This document shows positions 1-6,205 of a DNA stretch of 6,731 bases, one piece after another (the stretch's first letter is position 1; every line of letters begins with the position of its first letter). The position numbers and the translations under genes were made by a program. Under the pieces are notes generated by a model. The model was not told where the DNA came from. It was given only the letters and a program-made list of their open reading frames with translations, and searched no databases. The stretch is from Actinomycetota bacterium (GTDB lineage: Bacteria > Actinomycetota > Thermoleophilia > Gaiellales > Gaiellaceae): NCBI GenBank assembly GCA_003170995.1, contig PMXT01000188.1, forward strand, positions 1-6,731, in the 5' to 3' direction.

Positions 1-228
1 TCTAACTCCGACCTCACACTTCCCTGCGCGCTGATGATCGGCAACGAAGGCGCGGGCCTCTCGGCTGAATTTCTCTCGCTGGCCGACGCGCGCATCGCGA
101 TCCCCACTCCCGGCCGCGTCGAAAGCCTCAACGCCGCAGTCGCCGGTTCCCTGCTGCTCTACGAAGCCTCGCGCCAGCGGGAAGCCTCGCGCCAACGCGC
201 CGCATCTCAACCAACAACCAGCAACTAA
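1..228 (+). CDS. SpoU/TrmH-family RNA 2'-O-methyltransferase, C-terminal fragment
   Basis: The gene begins before the window and is read in frame from base 1. It keeps two of the three SpoU signature motifs: IGNEGAGLS (nt 37-63) and IPTPGRVESLN followed by AAVAGSLLLYEA (from nt 100). In this family these motifs form the trefoil-knot site that binds S-adenosylmethionine, and the enzymes methylate the 2'-OH of a ribose in tRNA or 23S rRNA. Which RNA is modified cannot be told, because the N-terminal RNA-binding part lies outside the window. After the conserved Tyr-Glu the protein carries an unusual polar tail containing EASRQR twice in tandem. The stop lies 18 nt before the rarA start, so the two genes are probably co-transcribed. 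The family call is firm; the subfamily (RlmB, TrmH, TsnR-like) is open. Confidence 0.9.
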   Translation, partial: SNSDLTLPCALMIGNEGAGLSAEFLSLADARIAIPTPGRVESLNAAVAGSLLLYEASRQREASRQRAASQPTTSN

Positions 229-239
229 CAACCAGCAAC
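163..239 (+). repeat. Two short tandem repeats at the methyltransferase 3' end
   Basis: Bases 163-179 and 181-197 are near-identical copies with an 18-bp period (one difference) and encode the doubled EASRQR. Directly after, the 13-mer aacaaccagcaac occurs at 213-225 and again at 227-239 (14-bp period), spanning the stop codon and filling the space where a Shine-Dalgarno for rarA would be. Both look like local slippage duplications. No function is implied by the sequence. Confidence 0.75.
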
Positions 240-246
240 CGCCTTT

Positions 247-1521
247 ATGGACCTCTTCAACCCCACTCCCGACGCCGCCGCAGCGCAGGCCAGCCAGGCC
301 CCGCTGGCCGATCGCATGAGGCCGCGCACCCTCGACGAGTTCGTCGGGCAGGAGCATCTGCTCGGCCCGGGCAAGCCGCTCTCGCTCGCCATCGCGCACG
401 ATGACCCCACCTCGATGATCTTCTGGGGACCTCCGGGAACGGGCAAGACCACGCTGGCCAAGATCATCGCCGCGCTCACGCAGGCCACCTTCATCGAGTT
501 CTCCGCGGTGATGTCCGGCATCAAGGAGATCAAGGCCGTGATGTTGGCCGCGGAGAAGGCCGCCGGCTTCCGTTCGCGCACCATCCTCTTCATCGACGAG
601 ATCCACCGCTTCAACAAGGCGCAGCAGGACGCGTTTCTACCCTATGTGGAGCGCGGCTCGATCCGCCTGATCGGCGCCACCACCGAGAACCCTTACTTCC
701 AGGTCAACTCGGCCCTGCTCTCACGTTGTCAGCTGTACGCACTCGAGCCGCTCTCGCAGCAGGAGTTGGAAGTGATCGTTCAGCGAGGCGCGAAGGAGCT
801 CGGAATCGAAGTCGCTCACGAGATAGTCGAGGCGATCGCCAAGAACGCCGGAGGCGACGCCCGTAACGCGCTCAACATCCTCGAGCTCGCCTGGCAGACC
901 GCCGGCGCGGACGGCACTTCGATCGGCGCGAATCATGTCGAGGACGCGGCCCGCAAACGCCCGCTCGTCTACGACCGTGCCGGAGATGCGCACTTCGACT
1001 TCGCCTCGGCCTTCATCAAGTCGATGCGCGGCTCAGACGCCGACGCCGCCGTCTACTACCTGGCCTCGATGATCGAGGCCGGCGAGGATCCCCGCTTCGT
1101 CGCCCGGCGGATGGTGATCTTCGCCTCCGAGGACATCGGCCTGGCCGATCCACGCGCGCTGCAGGTCGCCGTGGCGGCGGCCGACGCGGTCGAGTACGTG
1201 GGCCTGCCCGAGGTGCAGCTCAACCTGGCCGAGGCGGCGATCTACCTCGCTCTAGCGCCCAAGTCGAACGCCGTCAAGACGGCGATCTTCTCGGCCCGCG
1301 AAGACGTGCGCGAGCACGGCAACGTGCGCCCGCCCAAGATGCTGCGCGGTTCGGGCTACCGCGGCGCGAAGGCGCTCGGAAGCGGCGAGGGCTACATCTA
1401 CCCCCACGACGACGCGCGCGGCTTCGAGCTCGAATATCTGCCCGAGGAGCTGCGCGGACGGCGCTACTGGCAGCCCAAGGGCACGGGCGAGGAACCGAAG
1501 CCAGGGGAAACGAAGAGCTAG
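247..1521 (+). CDS. rarA: Replication-associated recombination protein A (RarA/MgsA), AAA+ ATPase
   Basis: RarA is the bacterial relative of yeast Mgs1 and human WRNIP1, a clamp-loader-like AAA+ ATPase that acts at stalled replication forks and single-strand gaps. The 424-residue protein has the whole family layout: an N-terminal RMRPRTLDEFVGQEHLLG lead-in (23-40), Walker A GPPGTGKTT (61-69), Walker B ILFIDE (113-118) followed by the typical HRFNKAQQDAFLP, sensor 1 GATTEN (143-148), a probable arginine finger R160 in LLSRC, sensor 2 GGDAR (202-206), and the C-terminal tetramerisation region with SEDIGLADPRALQVA and LAPKSNAV. Length is close to the E. coli protein (about 447). The ATG at 247 is the only start giving the usual N-terminus, although no Shine-Dalgarno precedes it (a CAACAACCAGC-type repeat does). 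It probably shares a transcript with the methyltransferase. Confidence 0.97.
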   Translation: MDLFNPTPDAAAAQASQAPLADRMRPRTLDEFVGQEHLLGPGKPLSLAIAHDDPTSMIFWGPPGTGKTTLAKIIAALTQATFIEFSAVMSGIKEIKAVMLAAEKAAGFRSRTILFIDEIHRFNKAQQDAFLPYVERGSIRLIGATTENPYFQVNSALLSRCQLYALEPLSQQELEVIVQRGAKELGIEVAHEIVEAIAKNAGGDARNALNILELAWQTAGADGTSIGANHVEDAARKRPLVYDRAGDAHFDFASAFIKSMRGSDADAAVYYLASMIEAGEDPRFVARRMVIFASEDIGLADPRALQVAVAAADAVEYVGLPEVQLNLAEAAIYLALAPKSNAVKTAIFSAREDVREHGNVRPPKMLRGSGYRGAKALGSGEGYIYPHDDARGFELEYLPEELRGRRYWQPKGTGEEPKPGETKS

Positions 1522-1523
1522 CT

Positions 1524-1546
1524 TCCACCGATCGCCGATCGGTGGA
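1524..1546 (+). terminator. Hairpin terminator after rarA
   Basis: A perfect 10-bp inverted repeat (tccaccgatc / gatcggtgga) with a 3-nt loop begins 3 nt after the rarA stop and is followed by a modestly T-rich run (tcttcgttct). It is the best terminator-like structure in the window and separates the methyltransferase-rarA unit from the glycosyltransferase unit. The T tract is imperfect, so efficiency is uncertain. Confidence 0.75.
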
Positions 1547-1564
1547 TCTTCGTTCTCGGGGGCG

Positions 1565-1589
1565 GTTCGGCCGGGCGGCGTTCGGCCGG
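1565..1589. repeat. Pair of 10-bp direct repeats gttcggccgg
   Basis: The 10-mer gttcggccgg is at 1565-1574 and again at 1580-1589, start-to-start spacing 15 bp, in the short region between the rarA terminator and the glycosyltransferase. Each copy contains the palindrome cggccg or ccgg. It could be a regulator-binding pair for the downstream operon or a chance feature of GC-rich DNA. Confidence 0.4.
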
Positions 1590-1606
1590 ATCGAGGGTGG
1601 TTCCGA

Positions 1607-1612
1607 TAGGGT
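1607..1612 (+). promoter_or_regulatory. Possible -10 element for the GT4-GH130 operon
   Basis: TAGGGT in the context gatagggt fits the actinobacterial TAnnnT -10 pattern and is the best candidate between the terminator and the gene. It would give a leader of roughly 70 nt. No convincing -35 box lies 16-19 nt upstream, so this is a weak call. Confidence 0.3.
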
Positions 1613-1687
1613 GAACTCGACCCGGTGGCGTTTGCCGTTGGGATCTCGAGGCGTCGGACACGTGATGAAAGGGGGCGCCAGGTAGCC

Positions 1688-3967
1688 GTGCGTATCGCCA
1701 CCTTCTCGACGTTTCCGCCGCGCGCTTGCGGAATCGGCACCTTCTCGTTCGACGTCCGTGAGGCGCTTCTCGACGTGCCTGGTGTTGATGACGTCGGTCC
1801 CGTCGTCGTGGTCGATCAGCCTTCGAGCCCGCAACGGCCAGAGCTGTCCGCGACGGTCTCGCAGTTCGTCCGCGGAGATTACGTGCGTGCTGCGAGGCTG
1901 CTTGGCCGCTTGGACTTCGACGTTGTTCTTCTCCAGCACGAGTACGGGATCTATGGCGGCACGGATGGCGAGTACGTGCTCTCCTTTGCGCAGGAGCTTG
2001 CTCAGCCACTCGTTGTGACGCTGCACACGGTGCTGTCTCAGCCGTCGCCGCATCAACTGCAGGTGGTTACAGCGCTCTGTGAGCAAGCCGAGCTGGTGAT
2101 CGTGATGACTGACACGGCGCGGCGTCTGCTCGTTAAGACGAAAGCCTGTCCGATGCACAAGATTCGTGTCGTTCCGCACGGCGCGCCGGTCGTGCTCGGA
2201 CGGCGCCGCGAGGAGTACGCGGCCGGGCGGCGGCCGCTCTACGTCACGCCTATGCCGGGCGGATATGAGCGGATGCAGTCACGCTTTCTGCTCTCCAGCT
2301 TCGGTCTGATATCAGCCGGTAAGGGCTTCGAGACGGCGATCGAGGCGTTGCCGTCGATTATCGAGCGTCACCCCGAGGTTTTGTATCTGATCGCGGGACG
2401 CACGCACCCGGAGGTCGCGCGCCGAGAGGGCGAGCAGTACCGACTGATGCTCGAGCGTCGCGTCGTCGATCTCGGGCTCGGCGATCACGTCGAGTTCGAC
2501 GACCGCTTCCTCTCGATCGACGAGCTAGCCGACCTGCTCACCGCTACCGACGTCTTCGTCACCCCATACGGCAGTCGCGAGCAGGTCGCCTCCGGCGCGC
2601 TCACGTTCGCGATCGCCGCCGGCTGCGCCGCGATCTCGACCCCCTACTGGTACGCGCAGGACATTCTCGAGTCTGGGGCCGGGCGGATCGTGCCGTTCGG
2701 AGACTCGGACGCGCTCGCCGAGGCGGTGTGCGAGTTCGTGGAGCAGCCCGAGGCGCTGGAGACCGCGCGATCAGAGGCTCGCCGGATCGGACGGGGGCTC
2801 GCGTGGCCTTCCGTAGCCGAGGCGACCGCGGCCGTACTCAGTGAGGCGGTAACGCTCGCGCCGCGCCGAACGCCGATTCCCGTCGTCGAGCTCGAGCTCG
2901 CGAGCCCCCGAACCGACCACATCCGCACACTCGTCGATGACGTCGGCATCGTGCAGCACGCCCACGGCGCGATCCCAAACCGAGAAACCGGTTACTGCGT
3001 CGATGACGTCGCGCGACTGGCGGTCGTTGCCCTGGAGCTCGATCGCCGTCAAGCCGATCAGGGCTGGGCGCCGATCCTGTACCGCGCGCTTGCCTTTCTC
3101 TATGCCGCGACCGACGATGACAGGCGCGGAATGCGCAACTTCATGAGCTACGAGCGGCGCTGGCTCGACGAGCCGCACGTTGGCGATCACGTCGGCCGCT
3201 CGATCTGGACGCTCGGCGCGGTGCTCTCGACGGCATGGGTGCCGGCGATCGTCGGGCCGGCCAAGAGGCTGCTCACCGAGCTCGTCGCTTCGCTCGGCGG
3301 TGACGTATCGCTGCGAACGGCCGCGTACACGATTTTAGGCCTCGCTCGACTCGACCCTGACAGGCTCGACTCCGAGGCGCGTGAGCTCCTGAAACGCCTC
3401 GTCGAACAGCTCGCGGGCGCCTACGGACAGACTTCGGCTAAGGAGTGGCGCTGGTTCGAGAACGAGCTGAGCTACGACAACGCTCGCCTCGCCCATGCGA
3501 TGATCCTGGGCGGAGCGGCGCTCGGGCGTGAGGACTGCGTGTCGATCGGGCTCGAGTCGCTCGGTTGGCTCGGTGACGAATGCGGGCTCGCCGATGGTCC
3601 GCTACAGCTGATCGGCCGTGGCGGGCGGCGGCGTGACGAGCCCGTCTCGGGCGTGTGCGACGAGCAGCCGCTCGATGCGTCCGCCCTGGTCGAGGCGGAG
3701 CTCACCGCGTTCGCGGTGAGCGGCGAACTAGAGCACGCGGTGCGAGCACAGCGTGCATTCGACTGGTTCCTCGGCAGCAACCGGCTCGGCCGTCCACTCT
3801 ACGACTTCGCGACCGGCGGCTGCAGCGACGGACTGGGCGAACACGACGTGAACACCAACGAGGGCGCCGAATCGACGCTTGCCTTCCACCGCGCCTGGCT
3901 CGTGCTCGACGCGGCGGGATTGCCCGTCGTAGCGCGCCGGCCGGCCGCCAGCATGAGGGCGACATGA
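1688..3967 (+). CDS. GT4-type glycosyltransferase fused to a C-terminal helical (glycosidase-like) domain
   Basis: This 759-residue protein probably transfers a sugar from a nucleotide donor, likely GDP-mannose (inferred from the GH130 partner). I chose GTG 1688 because it gives the family's standard N-terminus, MRIATFSTFPPRACGIGTF, and has aaaggggg (1668-1675) upstream; a GTG at 1625 would add 21 atypical residues. Residues 1-~390 form the GT-B part: QHEYGIYGG (83-91), TLHTV (111-115), FGLISAGKGFETAIEALP, and ISTPYWYA (316-323) in the donor lobe. The usual E-x7-E motif is not intact here: the aligned stretch reads REQVASGALTFAIAAG. A linker to about residue 408 leads to a helical domain with GYCVDDVAR (435-443), EWRWFENELSYDN (586-598) and NTNEGAES (722-729), resembling (alpha/alpha) six-hairpin glycosidase folds; its activity is unknown to me. 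No signal peptide or membrane segment is seen, so it is probably cytoplasmic. Its stop overlaps the next start (ATGA), so translation is likely coupled. Confidence 0.85.
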   Translation: MRIATFSTFPPRACGIGTFSFDVREALLDVPGVDDVGPVVVVDQPSSPQRPELSATVSQFVRGDYVRAARLLGRLDFDVVLLQHEYGIYGGTDGEYVLSFAQELAQPLVVTLHTVLSQPSPHQLQVVTALCEQAELVIVMTDTARRLLVKTKACPMHKIRVVPHGAPVVLGRRREEYAAGRRPLYVTPMPGGYERMQSRFLLSSFGLISAGKGFETAIEALPSIIERHPEVLYLIAGRTHPEVARREGEQYRLMLERRVVDLGLGDHVEFDDRFLSIDELADLLTATDVFVTPYGSREQVASGALTFAIAAGCAAISTPYWYAQDILESGAGRIVPFGDSDALAEAVCEFVEQPEALETARSEARRIGRGLAWPSVAEATAAVLSEAVTLAPRRTPIPVVELELASPRTDHIRTLVDDVGIVQHAHGAIPNRETGYCVDDVARLAVVALELDRRQADQGWAPILYRALAFLYAATDDDRRGMRNFMSYERRWLDEPHVGDHVGRSIWTLGAVLSTAWVPAIVGPAKRLLTELVASLGGDVSLRTAAYTILGLARLDPDRLDSEARELLKRLVEQLAGAYGQTSAKEWRWFENELSYDNARLAHAMILGGAALGREDCVSIGLESLGWLGDECGLADGPLQLIGRGGRRRDEPVSGVCDEQPLDASALVEAELTAFAVSGELEHAVRAQRAFDWFLGSNRLGRPLYDFATGGCSDGLGEHDVNTNEGAESTLAFHRAWLVLDAAGLPVVARRPAASMRAT

Positions 3968-4911
3968 TCCCCTCGGAGCGCGAGCTGTTCAGACGCCATC
4001 CCCAAAACCCGCTCTTGACGAGGGAAGAGTGGCCATATCCGGTCAACGCGGTCTTCAACCCGGGCGCTGCCGTTGTCGCCGGCGAGACGGTTCTGCTGGC
4101 CAGAGTGGAGGCTCTCACCGGCATCTCTCACCTCACCGTCGCACGCTCGGCGAACGGGATCGACGACTGGTCAGTTGACTCCGAGCCACTGCTCGCGCCG
4201 GCCGACGGCGTCGAGAGCGAGCAGTGGGGGTTCGAGGACCCACGCTGCGTCTGGGCGGAAGAGCTGGATTGCTGGGTCATCACCTGCACCGCCTACGGGC
4301 CGGCCGGGCCGGCCGTCTTCCTCGCCACCACGAAGGACTTCCGCTCCGTCGAGCGGCGCGGCATCATCAAACGTCCGGAGGACAAGAACGCGGCCCTGCT
4401 CTCCGAGCGAGTGGGCGGAAAGTGGATCCTCTTCCATCGACCGATGACCGCCTTCGGCGGCTCCCACGGAGAGATTTTGCTCTCCCGCTCGACCGACCTA
4501 CAGAGCTGGAGCTCGCCAGAGCAGGTGCTCCAGCCGCGGCGCGGCGCCTGGTGGGACTCGCTCAGGATAGGTATCGGTCCGCCGCCACTCAAGACCGAGC
4601 GGGGCTGGCTGATGATCTACCACGGCGTCAAGCAGACCGTCTCCGGCAGCATCTACCGGGTAGGCCTTGCGCTGCTCGATCTCGAGGAACCTACGCGCCT
4701 CATCGGTCGCACGCCCGGTTGGGTCTTCGCACCACTCGCGCCGTACGAGCGACAAGGAGATGTGCCCAATACCGCGTTCCCTTGCGGTCTCGTGCACGAC
4801 CAAGCGTCCGGCGAAGTGCGCCTCTACTACGGGGCAGCCGACACCTCGATCTGCCTCGCTAGCGCCCAACTCGACGACTTGCTCGACGCTGTCACGTCGG
4901 CCGCACCGTAG
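3964..4911 (+). CDS. GH130 family beta-mannoside phosphorylase / mannosidase
   Basis: GH130 enzymes cleave beta-linked mannosides, most by inverting phosphorolysis that releases alpha-D-mannose 1-phosphate; some members are hydrolases. The 315-residue product covers a complete five-bladed beta-propeller of normal length. Visible family motifs: NAVFNPGAAV (28-37), WGFEDPR (88-94) with D92 as the likely catalytic acid, EDKNAALLSE (139-148) followed by FHRP (157-160), a strongly conserved SLRIGIGPPPLKT (199-211) and WLMIYHGV (215-222), LLDLEEP, then VPNTAFPCG and YYGAADT near the end. From memory it most resembles the mannooligosaccharide phosphorylase group (GH130_2), but substrate linkage cannot be read from sequence. 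ATG 3964 overlaps the upstream stop and has gaggg 4-5 nt before it. A tandem 9-bp duplication (4297-4314) encodes GPAGPA in a loop. No signal peptide, so it is intracellular and likely works with the GT4 protein. Confidence 0.92.
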   Translation: MIPSERELFRRHPQNPLLTREEWPYPVNAVFNPGAAVVAGETVLLARVEALTGISHLTVARSANGIDDWSVDSEPLLAPADGVESEQWGFEDPRCVWAEELDCWVITCTAYGPAGPAVFLATTKDFRSVERRGIIKRPEDKNAALLSERVGGKWILFHRPMTAFGGSHGEILLSRSTDLQSWSSPEQVLQPRRGAWWDSLRIGIGPPPLKTERGWLMIYHGVKQTVSGSIYRVGLALLDLEEPTRLIGRTPGWVFAPLAPYERQGDVPNTAFPCGLVHDQASGEVRLYYGAADTSICLASAQLDDLLDAVTSAAP

Positions 4912-4922
4912 CTTTCGCCTGG

Positions 4923-4950
4923 CGCGACGCAGCTGTGCTCTGCGATCGCG
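4923..4950 (+). terminator. Hairpin after the GH130 gene
   Basis: Starting 11 nt after the GH130 stop, 4923-4932 pairs with 4940-4950 to give a 10-bp stem interrupted by one bulged A (4945), with a 7-nt loop. There is no T tract downstream, so it would be a U-less hairpin terminator or a 3'-end stabilising structure of the operon. Confidence 0.45.
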
Positions 4951-5152
4951 GCGCGAGCGGAACGAACACTCGAGTGCGCAAGCTTCTCGGGCAGCCACGG
5001 GGAGGATTCGGGCTCGGAACGAAGAAGCGCAAATCGCCTGGCTGATCAGTGAAACTCTCTCTGTCTCTTGCAAGAAACGCTCGACTCGCGAGCGGACTCG
5101 GTCAGGCAATTCGTTACCGCCTATAGAACACGGAGCGAGCAGGTAGACCACT
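4951..5152. other. Intergenic region with small palindromes, no gene seen
   Basis: I see no convincing gene in this stretch on either strand; the open frames crossing it are GC-rich shadows. It is less GC-rich than its neighbours and contains two perfect 10-bp palindromes, cactcgagtg (4967-4976) and tcttgcaaga (5066-5075), and a 6-bp stem with a 5-nt loop (5078-5094). These could be regulator sites or leader structure for the small gene that follows. Confidence 0.5.
5099..5127 (+). promoter_or_regulatory. Weak candidate promoter for the small basic protein
   Basis: TATAGA (5122-5127) matches four of six -10 consensus positions and lies 17 nt after cggtca (5099-5104), which matches only three of six -35 positions. 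The TSS would fall near 5134, giving a leader of about 33 nt that includes the Shine-Dalgarno. Confidence 0.28.
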
Positions 5153-5160
5153 GAGGAGGA
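5153..5160 (+). promoter_or_regulatory. Strong Shine-Dalgarno for the 35-residue ORF
   Basis: gaggagga lies 6 nt before ATG 5167, almost ideal complementarity and spacing to the anti-SD of 16S rRNA. It is the strongest ribosome binding site in the window and is the main reason for calling the short ORF real. Confidence 0.8.
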
Positions 5161-5166
5161 CGGAGC

Positions 5167-5274
5167 ATGGCCGCAAAGCCAAAGAAGGGTAAATCGCCAT
5201 TCGCGACTAGCGATAAGGCGCAGATGGTGAGTCTGAAGGTGAAGAAGCCCAAGAAGACCTCGCGCGGCAAGTAG
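5167..5274 (+). CDS. Small lysine-rich basic protein, 35 residues, unknown function
   Basis: I do not recognise a family. The ORF starts at ATG with an excellent Shine-Dalgarno and ends at TAG 5272-5274. The product has 11 lysines and one arginine against a single aspartate, arranged as two basic patches: MAAKPKKGK at the N-terminus and KVKKPKKTSRGK at the C-terminus, flanking a neutral centre (SPFATSDKAQMVSL). Ten of eleven lysine codons are AAG, which fits a high-GC genome. No cysteines, signal peptide or membrane segment are present. Such composition suggests binding to nucleic acid or another polyanion (ribosome, DNA, polyphosphate), which is inference from charge only. It is transcribed toward rocF and ends 12 nt from the rocF stop codon. 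It is short enough that routine gene callers would skip it. Confidence 0.65.
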   Translation: MAAKPKKGKSPFATSDKAQMVSLKVKKPKKTSRGK

Positions 5275-5286
5275 AGCCGAGCGAGC

Positions 5287-6195
5287 TCAGAGAATCCGCG
5301 CCCCAAGGGCGCTCGCAACCAGCTCGACGGCCAGCTTGGCGGTCGCGTTCTCGCGGTCGAGGATCGGGTTGACCTCGACGATGTCGAGCGAACCGGCCAG
5401 CCCCGACTCGGCCACCAGCTCCATCGCCAGGTGCGCCTCGCGGTAGGAGAGTCCGCCCCTGACCGGCGTTCCGACCCCCGGCGCCGTATCGGGATCGATC
5501 GAGTCCATGTCGAGCGAGACGTGGACGAAGCCCTCACCGGCCACGTTCGCCATCGCTCGCTCCATCACCGGCTCGAGACCGAGCCGGTCAATGTCGCTCA
5601 TCGTGTAGACCTTCACGCCCAGCTCGCCCACGAGCTCACGCTCGGGCTCGTCGAACGAGCGGGCACCGACGATGGCGATGCGGCCCGCCTGAACCATCGG
5701 CAGCGGCCACTCGGGGCTCTCGAAACCGGTGCCTTCCAGCCCCAGCGCGGCAGCCAGCACCATCCCGTGCACGTTCCCGCTGGGGCTGGTCGCCGGCCGG
5801 TTGAGATCGCCGTGGGCGTCGATGTAGAGGACGCCACCCGGCCCGTGCAGCGAGGCCAGCGCGCCCAGTGAACCAAGCGAGACCGAGTGATCGCCGCCCA
5901 AAAGAAGCGGGACGGCGCCCTGCTCGAGCGCCTTGCGCACCAATCTTGCGACCTGCTCGCAGGTCGCCTTGACCTCCGAGAGGAAGCGGGCGCGCTCGTT
6001 GCCGATGCTGGCGGCTTCGGCCACCGCCGTCCCGACGTTGCCCCAATCCTCGACCCTCCGCCCGAGCAGCTCGAGCCGCTCGTCGAGCCCCGCGTAGCGG
6101 ATGGCAGAGGGGCCCATGTCGACGCCGCGGCGGCCTGCGCCGAGGTCGAGCGGGGCGCCGATCACTACTACGGGCTGGGTTTGGGTGGAAGCCAT
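5287..6195 (-). CDS. rocF: Arginase (L-arginine amidinohydrolase)
   Basis: Arginase hydrolyses L-arginine to L-ornithine and urea with a binuclear manganese centre in the cytoplasm. The 302-residue protein has all six expected metal ligands: H103 in GGDHS, D126, H128 and D130 in IDAHGDLN, and D229 and D231 in SLDMDSIDP. The substrate loop TSPSGNVHGM (136-145) is the arginase form rather than the agmatinase one, and the N-terminus (VVVIGAPLDLGAGRRGVDMGPSAIRY in pieces) and C-terminus (EVNPILD...AVELVASALG) match Bacillus-type RocF closely. ATG 6195 gives the standard start; longer in-frame extension would run back through the antitoxin gene. There is no Shine-Dalgarno; the start is 10 nt after the antitoxin stop, and gatact 6 nt before the ATG could serve as a -10 for a leaderless message. 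Likely translated by coupling, leaderlessly, or both. Confidence 0.95.
   Translation of the reverse strand: MASTQTQPVVVIGAPLDLGAGRRGVDMGPSAIRYAGLDERLELLGRRVEDWGNVGTAVAEAASIGNERARFLSEVKATCEQVARLVRKALEQGAVPLLLGGDHSVSLGSLGALASLHGPGGVLYIDAHGDLNRPATSPSGNVHGMVLAAALGLEGTGFESPEWPLPMVQAGRIAIVGARSFDEPERELVGELGVKVYTMSDIDRLGLEPVMERAMANVAGEGFVHVSLDMDSIDPDTAPGVGTPVRGGLSYREAHLAMELVAESGLAGSLDIVEVNPILDRENATAKLAVELVASALGARIL
5298..5312 (+). terminator. Short hairpin in the convergent 3' region
   Basis: gcgccc / gggcgc with a caa loop, 23 nt after the stop of the small basic protein and inside the last codons of rocF. It could stop the plus-strand transcript but has no T tract and may simply reflect coding constraint. 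Confidence 0.22.
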
Positions 6196-6205
6196 GTTGG
6201 AAGTA

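Noticed and set aside
1625..1687. Upstream GTG extending the glycosyltransferase by 21 residues
   Set aside because: The added residues are arginine-rich and unlike the family; GTG 1688 gives the standard MRIA..STFPPR start.
1274..2179. Long minus-strand open frame opposite rarA and the GT4 gene
   Set aside because: It is arginine-rich with no recognisable motif and lies opposite two well-supported genes; typical GC-rich antisense shadow.
4498..5151. 217-codon minus-strand open frame over the GH130 3' end and the following gap
   Set aside because: Most of it is antisense to clear GH130 motifs, composition is Arg/Ala-rich, and no domain is visible.
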